8,136 bases of DNA, taken from the NCBI GenBank assembly GCA_028290685.1, contig JAQGJI010000103.1, positions 1 through 8,136 on the forward strand, in the 5' to 3' direction. Source of the DNA: Devosia sp. (GTDB taxonomy: Bacteria > Pseudomonadota > Alphaproteobacteria > Rhizobiales > Devosiaceae). Every line of letters begins with the position of its first letter. Position 1 is the first letter of the stretch. The notes below the pieces were generated by a model. It did not search any database and was not told where the DNA came from. It saw nothing but the letters and a program-made list of their open reading frames with translations. Below, one piece after another: positions 1 to 5,793 of the stretch. A program made the position numbers and the translations under genes.

Positions 1-1421
1 TCGTCGCGCATCTTGAGAATTTCAGTGTGGATGAATTCGATGGCCCCGATATCGACGCCGCGCGTCGGCTGGCCGATCACCAGCACGTCGGGATCCTGCT
101 CCATCTCGCGCGCCAGGACGATTTTCTGCTGGTTACCGCCCGAAAACAGCGAAGACTTGAGATTGATATTGGCAGGGCGGACGTCGAACAGCTTGATGTG
201 AGCCGCCGCCGCCTTCTTGGCCGCAGCAATATCAAGGAAGGGGCCGGCCCCGTAAGCAGGGGTATCCTGGTAGCCCAGAATGGCGTTTTCCCATTCGGAA
301 AAACTGGTGACCAGCCCCATGCGCTGGCGGTCCTCGGGCACGTGGGCCAACCCGGCCGCGCGCGCGCGGGCGGCGCCATCGTCTCCCTTGAGCGAGAGCG
401 CCTGCCCCTTGAGCAGCACGGTGCCCGATTTCTGGTCGCGCATACCGGAAACGGACTCCAGCAACTCGGTCTGGCCATTGCCCGAAACGCCTGCGATACC
501 GACGATTTCTCCAGCCCGTACGGCAAAGCTCACGTCTTTGACGCGGGGCACGCCCATGTCGTCGTCCACCACCAGGTTTCGCACTTCAAGTAATGTCTTG
601 CCCGGCGTGGAAGGCTTCTTGTCGACGCGCAGCAGGACGCGGCGGCCAACCATGAGTTCAGCAATTTCCTCGGGATTGGTGTCGGCGGTCCTGAGCGTTG
701 CGACCATTTCGCCCTGGCGCATCACCGAGACGCTGTCCGTGATGGCCATGATCTCGCGCAGCTTATGGGTGATCAGGATCACCGTCTTGCCCTGCGCCCG
801 CAGCGTTTCAAGCACGCGAAACAGATCGTCGGCTTCCTTGGGGGTCAGCACGCCCGTCGGTTCATCCAGGATCAGCGTTTCGGCGCCGCGATACAGCGCC
901 TTGAGGATTTCGACGCGCTGCTGCTGGCCAACCGAGATGTCCTCGATGGTGGCATCGGGATCCACTTCCAGATCGTATTGCTGCTCGAGCCGATTAAGCT
1001 CCTTGCGGGCCCGATCAAGGCTCGGCTTGATCAAGCCAGAGTCCTCGGCCCCCAGCACGACGTTTTCCAGCACAGTGAAATTGTCGACCAGCATGAAGTG
1101 CTGGTGCACCATGCCGATGCCAAGCTTGAGGGCATGGCGGCTGTCGGTGATCGCCTGCTCGGTGCCGTTGACACGGATGGTGCCGCTGTCGGCGGTATAG
1201 AAGCCATAAAGAATGGACATCAGGGTTGATTTGCCCGCGCCGTTTTCCCCCACAATGCCGTGGATGGTGCCGCGCGCGACCGCAAGATCGATATTCTTGT
1301 TGGCGTGAACGGCGCCAAACCGCTTGTTGATGTTCTCAAGCTCGATCGCCCAGCCATTGGCCGGGTGGAAAACAGCGGCCGTTGCCGGCCGCTGCGGGTT
1401 CATGGGGCCATCCTGGCTCAT
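1..1421 (-). CDS. ABC transporter ATP-binding protein, two ATPase domains, BMP-linked nucleoside/sugar class (3' end missing)
   Basis: This is the cytoplasmic ATPase of an ABC importer, with two fused nucleotide-binding domains; 473 codons are present and the C-terminus lies beyond the left edge. Domain 1 is complete and looks active: Walker A GENGAGKST at residues 58-66, Q-loop around Gln107, signature SVGQQQR near 163, Walker B LILDEP at 183-188 and switch His219. Domain 2 has a P-loop without its lysine (GVSGNGQTE, 311-319), VPEDR at 361-365, signature SGGNQQK at 427-433 and a Walker B ending in Gln451 where Glu is usual. This asymmetry is typical of the NupO/YufO-like ATPases that serve BMP binding proteins. 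It starts 10 bases after the bmp stop, so the two are probably co-transcribed. The start is uncertain: ATG at 1421 has no clear ribosome site, while ATG at 1403 has AGGA seven bases upstream. The permeases are expected further left. Nucleosides are the likely substrate, but sugars are possible. Confidence 0.93.
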   Translation of the reverse strand, partial: MSQDGPMNPQRPATAAVFHPANGWAIELENINKRFGAVHANKNIDLAVARGTIHGIVGENGAGKSTLMSILYGFYTADSGTIRVNGTEQAITDSRHALKLGIGMVHQHFMLVDNFTVLENVVLGAEDSGLIKPSLDRARKELNRLEQQYDLEVDPDATIEDISVGQQQRVEILKALYRGAETLILDEPTGVLTPKEADDLFRVLETLRAQGKTVILITHKLREIMAITDSVSVMRQGEMVATLRTADTNPEEIAELMVGRRVLLRVDKKPSTPGKTLLEVRNLVVDDDMGVPRVKDVSFAVRAGEIVGIAGVSGNGQTELLESVSGMRDQKSGTVLLKGQALSLKGDDGAARARAAGLAHVPEDRQRMGLVTSFSEWENAILGYQDTPAYGAGPFLDIAAAKKAAAAHIKLFDVRPANINLKSSLFSGGNQQKIVLAREMEQDPDVLVIGQPTRGVDIGAIEFIHTEILKMRD

Positions 1422-1431
1422 GCAGAATTGC

Positions 1432-2436
1432 TTAGACCGGGCAGGAAGTATCGGAGGTGTAGTCGTGTACTTCGATCTCGCCGGACTGAATCTGGGCCGA
1501 GAGTTCGTCGACACGAGCCTTCATGTCGTCGGTGATGAGTTCGGCGTTGTTCTCGTCCAGCGCATAGCCAACACCTTCCTCGGCCAGGCCGAGCACGGTG
1601 AGACCGGGCTTGAAGGTCGCATCGTCACCCGCCTCGGTGAGCGCAGTCTGCACGGCCACATCGACGCGCTTGAGCATCGAGGTCAACACCGAGCCGGGCT
1701 GGAGGTAGTTCTGGTTGCTGTCCACGCCGATGGAGAACTTGCCGGCATCCTTGGCAGCCTGCAGCACGCCCAGGCCCGAACCACCAGCGGCGGCGAACAC
1801 GACGTCAGCGCCGGCGTCAATGGCAGCCTTGGTCAATTCACCCGCGGTGACGGGATCGTTCCAGGCAGCCGGCGTGGTGCCGATGTAGTTTTCGATCAGC
1901 TTGATATCGGGATTGACGGCCTTGGCGCCCTGGGCGTAGCCGCAATAGAACTTGTGGATCAGCGGAACGTCCATGCCGCCCACAAAGGCAACAGTGCCCG
2001 TCTCTGACTTGAGGGCCGCCAGGGCGCCGACAAGGAACGAGCCGGTGTGCTCATCGAACACGATGGACTGCACGTTGGGCTGGTCAACGACGGTGTCGAT
2101 CACGACGAAATTGGTATCGGGGAACTCGGCGGCAACAGTGGTGAGCGCTGCGGTCCAGGAAAACCCAGCCATCACGATCGGGTTTGCACCCTGGCTGGCA
2201 AAGCGGCGCAGGGCCTGCTCGCGCTGCGCATCGTTCTGGAGTTCAAGGTCGGTGAAATTGCCGCCCGTCGCTTCCTTCCAGGCAAGCCCGCCATTGTAGG
2301 CCGCTTCGTTGAACGACTTGTCGAACTTGCCGCCCAGATCATAGATCAGCGCGGGATCGGCGAAGGCTGCACCGGTGAGGACAGCGCTCAGCGCGACACC
2401 GCCAGCAATGGCCTTGGTCAAATTTGCAAATTTCAT
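1432..2436 (-). CDS. BMP-family periplasmic substrate-binding protein (purine nucleoside type)
   Basis: This is the extracytoplasmic binding protein of the same importer, 334 residues, the usual length for the Bmp/PnrA family. Residues 1-26 form a Sec signal peptide ending AAFA with cleavage before Asp27. There is no lipobox, so the mature protein should be free in the periplasm. Family motifs are in order: YDLGGKFDKSFNEAAYNG at about 32-49, where Phe42 is a candidate base-stacking residue; FDEHTGSFLVGALA at 127-140; VGGMDVP at 152-158; and GVDSNQNY followed by TSMLKRVD in the C-terminal lobe. Two cysteines remain after cleavage, Cys165 and Cys332 (C-terminal TSCPV). The ATG has GGGAGA (2444-2449) eight bases upstream, which supports the start. 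Being first in the operon and followed by the ATPase is the normal arrangement. Related PnrA proteins bind purine nucleosides. The exact ligand here is inferred from family membership. Confidence 0.95.
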   Translation of the reverse strand: MKFANLTKAIAGGVALSAVLTGAAFADPALIYDLGGKFDKSFNEAAYNGGLAWKEATGGNFTDLELQNDAQREQALRRFASQGANPIVMAGFSWTAALTTVAAEFPDTNFVVIDTVVDQPNVQSIVFDEHTGSFLVGALAALKSETGTVAFVGGMDVPLIHKFYCGYAQGAKAVNPDIKLIENYIGTTPAAWNDPVTAGELTKAAIDAGADVVFAAAGGSGLGVLQAAKDAGKFSIGVDSNQNYLQPGSVLTSMLKRVDVAVQTALTEAGDDATFKPGLTVLGLAEEGVGYALDENNAELITDDMKARVDELSAQIQSGEIEVHDYTSDTSCPV

Positions 2437-2512
2437 TGATTAGTCTCCCTGTCTCGCACTTGACCCCCGGCACTTGGTACCAGCGGTTCAATCTCGGGTG
2501 CGCTAGCCTGGG

Positions 2513-2541
2513 ATACAATCGTGCAAACGGCGCGCCTGCAA
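2513..2541 (-). promoter_or_regulatory. Candidate promoter of the bmp/ABC transporter operon
   Basis: Reading toward bmp, TTGCAG (2536-2541) and TTGTAT (2513-2518) are separated by exactly 17 bases, a good sigma-70-type pair. Transcription would begin near 2505 and give a leader of about 70 bases before the bmp ATG. The match is by eye, and alphaproteobacterial promoters tolerate weak -10 boxes, so this is a moderate call. Confidence 0.45.
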
Positions 2542-2558
2542 GAGGGAATCGAGCAGAT

Positions 2559-2574
2559 TTTTCCGTTTGGTCAA
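2559..2574 (-). promoter_or_regulatory. Candidate RutR-like operator upstream of the bmp promoter
   Basis: On the minus strand the 16 bases read TTGACCAAACGGAAAA. The known RutR box is TTGACCA, two free bases, TGGTCAA. The left half matches in all 7 positions and the right half in 4 of 7. The site lies 17 bases upstream of the proposed -35 box of bmp. RutR controls pyrimidine and purine use, which fits a nucleoside importer. The second half is degenerate, so this is suggestive only. Confidence 0.3.
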
Positions 2575-2606
2575 AACCTGAACCCCGCTGCCGCCCGGTC
2601 CGGTTC

Positions 2607-2729
2607 TCACCACCGCGCCAGGATGCCGTTGAAGACCCGCCCGAGATCAGCGTCGCCATAGAGTACGGTCAGGACAGCCATGGAGGCAATAACAAAGAGT
2701 GCAAGCGTATCTCGCGTTTGGCTGGACAT
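2607..2729 (-). CDS. Candidate small single-helix membrane protein, 40 residues
   Basis: An ATG at 2729 opens a 40-codon frame ending in TGA at 2607-2609. The product has a short polar N-terminus (MSSQTRDT), one hydrophobic stretch at about residues 9-25 (LALFVIASMAVLTVLYG) and an amphipathic tail ending in Arg-Trp. That is a plausible one-pass inner-membrane miniprotein. It fills part of the gap between bmp and the CoxG-like gene, lies on the same strand as both, and has a possible promoter and leader hairpin upstream. The ribosome site is weak: GAAG or AAAG appears 8-12 bases ahead of the ATG. I do not recognise a family. It could also be a chance frame, since an ORF this short is weak evidence alone. 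Confidence 0.4.
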   Translation of the reverse strand: MSSQTRDTLALFVIASMAVLTVLYGDADLGRVFNGILARW

Positions 2730-2749
2730 GTGGACTTTGCTTCAAATTG

Positions 2750-2772
2750 ATTGCGGGCTGTTAGCCCTCAAT
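2750..2772 (-). repeat. Inverted repeat (hairpin) in the leader of the 40-residue ORF
   Basis: ATTG, one base, GGGCT, loop GTT, AGCCC, one base, CAAT: nine paired bases per arm with a single C/T mismatch. It sits about 20 bases upstream of the ATG at 2729. No run of T follows on either strand, so it is not a standard terminator. A leader structure or an operator is possible. Confidence 0.45.
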
Positions 2773-2790
2773 AACCCAAGTCCGTGTGCC

Positions 2791-2818
2791 CGATTATGAT
2801 CGTTTCAGGGCAAAACAA
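2791..2818 (-). promoter_or_regulatory. Possible promoter for the 40-residue ORF
   Basis: Minus-strand TTGTTT (2813-2818) and TAATCG (2791-2796) are 16 bases apart, upstream of the hairpin and the small ORF. Both boxes are imperfect. The region is less GC-rich than its surroundings, which favours a regulatory role. Confidence 0.28.
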
Positions 2819-2822
2819 GGTA

Positions 2823-2843
2823 TGGTAAAGGCTTGGTAAAGGC
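2823..2843. repeat. Two tandem copies of TGGTAAAGGC, period 11 bp
   Basis: TGGTAAAGGC occurs at 2823-2832 and again at 2834-2843, identical and offset by 11 bases, close to one helical turn. The pair begins 5 bases upstream of the possible -35 box at 2813-2818, which is where an activator would sit. The repeat is seen directly; the regulatory role is inferred. Confidence 0.45.
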
Positions 2844-2907
2844 GGCCTGCTGGGCTCAAACGGCGTGCCCGAGCCTGATCCTCAAGCCTCACCAGCGCGG
2901 GGCAAAA

Positions 2908-3375
2908 TCAGCTTTCCGCCCCCATCGCTGTCACTTCGGCGCCCATGGCCTTGCCGAACCGTTCGAAAAAGCCATCGATGATCCGTTGCGCGGAATTGCC
3001 GATCATCGCCTTGCCCAGCTTCATGATCTGGCCCGACGCGCCGCCCTCGGCTGTAAAGACCAGCAGCGTATCGTCCCCGTGATCTGCCAGAACAATGTCT
3101 GCAGCGCCCTCGGCGAGCCCGAGGAGCCCTCCCTTGCCGCGGCCCGACAAGGTGTAGCGCTCGGCAGGAACAATGCCGCTCAGGCTCAGCTCACCCTTGA
3201 ACACCGGCTTGGCAAAGCCAAGGTTCACCCCGATTTCAAGTTCAAGCGTGGTCTGGCTGGACCACTCGATCGCGTGACACCCCGGGATCGCCGCCTTGAG
3301 CACGGCGGTATCGTTGAGTGCGGCCCAGACGGCCACGCGCGGAGCGGCAATGATATAGCGTCCGCCAAAGTCCAT
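2908..3375 (-). CDS. CoxG-like SRPBCC-family protein
   Basis: This 155-residue protein matches the CO-dehydrogenase subunit G (CoxG) branch of the SRPBCC fold in both length and motif order. It starts MDFGGRYIIAAPRVAVWAAL, continues LKAAIPGCHAIEW at about 26-38, has a lipid-pocket-style middle (YTLSGRGKGG) and ends with a long C-terminal helix (SAQRIIDGFFERFGKAM). In the cox system CoxG-type proteins recruit the dehydrogenase to the membrane, but no coxL, coxM or coxS gene is in view. It is therefore an orphan copy with an unassigned partner. The ATG at 3375 has AAGGGA (3384-3389) eight bases upstream. The gene is transcribed divergently from the three-gene operon that begins at 3595. An unknown lipid or hydrophobic ligand role is also possible. 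Confidence 0.85.
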   Translation of the reverse strand: MDFGGRYIIAAPRVAVWAALNDTAVLKAAIPGCHAIEWSSQTTLELEIGVNLGFAKPVFKGELSLSGIVPAERYTLSGRGKGGLLGLAEGAADIVLADHGDDTLLVFTAEGGASGQIMKLGKAMIGNSAQRIIDGFFERFGKAMGAEVTAMGAES

Positions 3376-3401
3376 CAGCAGCGTCCCTTTCCCGCGGCCC
3401 T

Positions 3402-3429
3402 ATTGTGGCCGGAATGCCCCATAAAACAA
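3402..3429 (-). promoter_or_regulatory. Possible promoter of the CoxG-like gene
   Basis: Minus-strand TTGTTT (3424-3429) and CACAAT (3402-3407) are 16 bases apart, giving a leader of about 20 bases before the ATG at 3375. The same TTGTTT box and 16-base spacing appear in the candidate promoter at 2791-2818. Weak, by-eye evidence. Confidence 0.3.
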
Positions 3430-3500
3430 ATGCTTGCCAGGCTTGGCTGCCCTGCCCTTTACGTGCGGCTTTTTCGCACCAATATGGGCTAAATAGTTGG

Positions 3501-3532
3501 CCCGGCAAGCAGTTGCAATTGCCTTGCGCGGG
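3501..3532 (+). repeat. Inverted repeat in the leader of the three-gene operon
   Basis: CCCGGCAAG (3501-3509) can pair with CTTGCGCGGG (3523-3532) if one base is bulged, around a 13-base loop. It lies about 60 bases before the start of the first gene. A possible -10 box TAAATA at 3490-3495 sits just ahead, so the hairpin could be at the very 5' end of the mRNA. I found no convincing -35 box for this operon. Confidence 0.35.
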
Positions 3533-3580
3533 ACCAGCGTCAATCAATGGCGCACTGTGCGCCGGTTCGGTATCAGACAC

Positions 3581-3586
3581 AGGGAG
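3581..3586 (+). promoter_or_regulatory. Ribosome binding site that fixes the start at 3595
   Basis: AGGGAG lies 8 bases before the ATG at 3595. The in-frame ATG at 3547 has no such site, so the 16-residue longer form is less likely. Confidence 0.7.
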
Positions 3587-3594
3587 CGAACAGA

Positions 3595-4821
3595 ATGGCC
3601 AATGAAGTGACCACCGCACCAGCACTCGACCTGGCGTCAGCCAACACTGCTGCCGAACGGCCCTTGCAGTACCTGGACAAAGCCGTCAACGCCATTCGCG
3701 AGCTGGGAATCTGGCCCGAACAGCAGGGCGAACAACCCATTACGGGGCTGCTGAGCCAGATCACCGAGCTGGATGAAACGCGGGTCATTCTGATCGGGCG
3801 CACGCTGAGCCAGGCCAGCGCCTTCAACGAGGTGGTGCGCGAGCAGATCGCCGCCATGAAGATCGGCGAGCGCTACGAGGAGATCACCAAGGGGTTCGAT
3901 TCCATCCGCGATGACGCCAAGGGCATGGTGGACCAGCTCAGCGACAACAGGCTCGACCTGGTGGAGCGCGCATCCAATGTGTGGATGAAGGTGAGCCGCG
4001 GCGACATCGCCACCCGGTTCAACAAGATCCGGGACATCTATCTGTCGGTGACCCAGGACACCAAGGATCAGATCGAGCGCGAACACACAATTCTGGAAGC
4101 CTACCGGGATTTTCGCGGCGCGCTGAAGCAGGCCGAGGTGATGGCCCTTGAAGTGCTGGCGGTCGCCGAGCGGCGGCTGGGAGAAAAAAAGAACATCCTT
4201 GAAGCGTCCTCGGCGGCCGTTGCCGGCTATTCAGGCAGTGTTCCGGCCGACCGGGCGCGGCTGGAGATGGATCGCGATGAAAAGCTGCGCGACATGCAGA
4301 ACGAGGAAAAGCGCTACCAGATCGCCAAGGATCTCGCGGACAACCTGACCATTTCCTACAATACCTCCGAAGTGGTCATGGCGCGGCTGATGCAGACCAC
4401 CAATGCCAAGGAGCGGGTTTACCAGCAGTCGATCTCGTTCTTTTCCACCAATGAGACAGTGCTGACGGCGCTGAGCGCCTCGTTCACCGGCATGTTCGGA
4501 TTGCACGAGTCCACGGCGACGCTGAACGCCATGAAGGAAGGCATGAGCAAGAGCCTGGAAACGCTCAGCGAGATCGGTGGCAAGGTGCAGGAAGAGGCTG
4601 TGCGGGCCGGGTATGGCCCCACCGTGCGCGCCGATGCCGTCAAGAAGCTGGTGGATTCGGTGGTCAACTTCCAGGAGAAAAGCCGCACCATCATCAACGA
4701 AATGCGGCTCGCTTCTACCAAGAACTCCGCAGAAATCCGCGATGCCGTGGAAGACGGCAAGCGGCGCCTGGCGGCTCTTGCCGCAGACGGCAATGCCCTG
4801 CTGCTCGAAACCCGGACCTGA
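3595..4821 (+). CDS. Conserved-looking all-helical cytoplasmic protein, remote TelA-like architecture; first gene of operon
   Basis: This 408-residue protein has no signal peptide, no membrane segment and no cysteine, and appears almost wholly alpha-helical. The charged middle (about residues 60-260) reads as long helices or coiled coil. The C-terminal third looks most constrained: FFSTNETVLTALSASF from about 282, then GLHESTATLNAMKEGMSKSLE, GYGPTV at about 339, and DAVEDGKRRL at about 383. Regularly spaced Asn and hydrophobic positions recall the toxic-anion-resistance TelA family, but that is fold-level resemblance by eye and not an established match. From memory, related alphaproteobacterial proteins are sometimes labelled 'cell surface protein', which this sequence does not support. 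It is followed after 29 bases by the membrane protein gene, so the products probably act together. The start is set by the AGGGAG site. Function unknown. Confidence 0.85.
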   Translation: MANEVTTAPALDLASANTAAERPLQYLDKAVNAIRELGIWPEQQGEQPITGLLSQITELDETRVILIGRTLSQASAFNEVVREQIAAMKIGERYEEITKGFDSIRDDAKGMVDQLSDNRLDLVERASNVWMKVSRGDIATRFNKIRDIYLSVTQDTKDQIEREHTILEAYRDFRGALKQAEVMALEVLAVAERRLGEKKNILEASSAAVAGYSGSVPADRARLEMDRDEKLRDMQNEEKRYQIAKDLADNLTISYNTSEVVMARLMQTTNAKERVYQQSISFFSTNETVLTALSASFTGMFGLHESTATLNAMKEGMSKSLETLSEIGGKVQEEAVRAGYGPTVRADAVKKLVDSVVNFQEKSRTIINEMRLASTKNSAEIRDAVEDGKRRLAALAADGNALLLETRT

Positions 4822-4850
4822 GTGTGGGCAGGGGTAAGTGAACGCCAGCC

Positions 4851-5789
4851 ATGAGTGACGTTTCCGCGAAAAGCGCTGCGCCCCTGGACGAAGTCATGCT
4901 GGCGATGGACGTGGTCGACACGCTCCGCCACCGGCAGGACCTGGCAACGCGTGAACTCGCCGGAATAACCCGCGAACAGCAACTGATCGACAAGCTGCGC
5001 GACATCTACCACCACCAGGGTATCGAGGTCCCTGACCATATCCTGAAGGAAGGCGTTGCTGCGCTGGCCCAGAGCCGGTTCGTTTACGAGCCCCCTGCGC
5101 CGGGCTGGGGTACGACGCTGGCCCGCCTTTATGTCAGCCGGAGACGGTGGGGCAAGCCGGTACTGGCCCTTGCCGGGCTGCTGCTGAGCCTGGCCATAGG
5201 CTATTTCGGTATCTACCAGCCCTATCAAAGGGCGCAGGCGGAGCAGGTCCGGCTTGAACTGAGCGAAGGCTTGCCGGCGCAGATGGACATGCTCTACCAG
5301 ACCATTTTCGAGGAAACCAAGGTGCAGCAGGCGGTGCTGGATGCCGAAACCCTGCGCCAGCGCGGCCATAGCCTTGCAGCTGAAGGCAATCGCGCCGGGG
5401 CGCAGCAGGCCGTGCAGGATTTGACGGCATTGCGCGATCGATTGCGCCAGGAATATGTGCTCCAGATCGTCAACCGATCGGGTGAGCAGTCAGGGTTCTG
5501 GACAATTCCCGCCGTGAACACCGCTGCCACCAATTACTACCTGGTCGTGGAAGCCCTCAATGCCGAGGGCAATGTGCTCAGCCTTCCCATTCTGAACGAA
5601 GAGAACGGACAGACCGAAACCGTGGACAAATGGGGCGTGCGGGTGCCCGAGACCGTCTACAACGCCATTGTTGCCGACAAGCAGGATGACGGCATCATCC
5701 AGAACAATGAACTGGGCCGGAAATCCGATGGGTTTTTGGAGGTTGAGTATAATCTTCCAGTCCTTGGGGGGGCGGTAACGCGGTGGTAG
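4851..5789 (+). CDS. Single-pass membrane protein, DUF6384-like; second gene of operon
   Basis: The 312-residue product has three parts. A cytoplasmic N-terminal region (about 1-100) carries the segment LDEVMLAMDVVDTLRHR and then LIDKLRDIYHHQGIEVPD. One transmembrane helix follows at about 103-122 (VLALAGLLLSLAIGYFGIY), preceded by RRRWGK, so the N-terminus should be inside. The rest is an extracytoplasmic region: a helical stretch, then a beta-rich end beginning near FWTIPAVNTAATNYYLV and containing DKWGVRVP. I associate the N-terminal motif with the uncharacterised family DUF6384, from memory and not confirmed. There is no cysteine. An in-frame stop at 4839 limits upstream starts; the nearest ribosome-like AGGGG (4830-4834) is 16 bases away, unusually far, so coupling to the first gene is possible. 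The stop lies 4 bases before the next gene. Its likely job is to anchor the two soluble partners at the membrane. Function unknown. Confidence 0.85.
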   Translation: MSDVSAKSAAPLDEVMLAMDVVDTLRHRQDLATRELAGITREQQLIDKLRDIYHHQGIEVPDHILKEGVAALAQSRFVYEPPAPGWGTTLARLYVSRRRWGKPVLALAGLLLSLAIGYFGIYQPYQRAQAEQVRLELSEGLPAQMDMLYQTIFEETKVQQAVLDAETLRQRGHSLAAEGNRAGAQQAVQDLTALRDRLRQEYVLQIVNRSGEQSGFWTIPAVNTAATNYYLVVEALNAEGNVLSLPILNEENGQTETVDKWGVRVPETVYNAIVADKQDDGIIQNNELGRKSDGFLEVEYNLPVLGGAVTRW

Positions 5790-5793
5790 TTTC

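Noticed and set aside
280..1200. A plus-strand open frame of 306 codons opposite the ABC ATPase.
   Set aside because: It is a Ser/Arg/Thr-rich shadow of the antisense ATPase gene, which carries complete Walker and signature motifs.
2339..2659. A minus-strand frame of 106 codons overlapping the start of bmp.
   Set aside because: It runs out of frame into the bmp signal-peptide region, is Arg-rich without motifs, and conflicts with the bmp promoter and ribosome site.
2823..2843. The tandem TGGTAAAGGC pair as the start of a CRISPR array or integration site.
   Set aside because: There are only two short copies with a one-base gap, and no spacers, integrase or tRNA nearby.
2833..3492. A plus-strand frame of 219 codons across the CoxG-like gene.
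   Set aside because: It is antisense to a gene with clear CoxG-family motifs and has no ribosome site or motif of its own.
4184..4190. A run of seven A inside the first operon gene as a possible slippage site or broken gene.
   Set aside because: The frame stays open with consistent protein character on both sides, and neither shifted frame gives a meaningful extension.
4419..5369. A minus-strand open frame of 316 codons across the junction of the first two operon genes.
   Set aside because: It overlaps two well-supported plus-strand genes, has no recognisable motif, and reflects GC-rich antisense openness.
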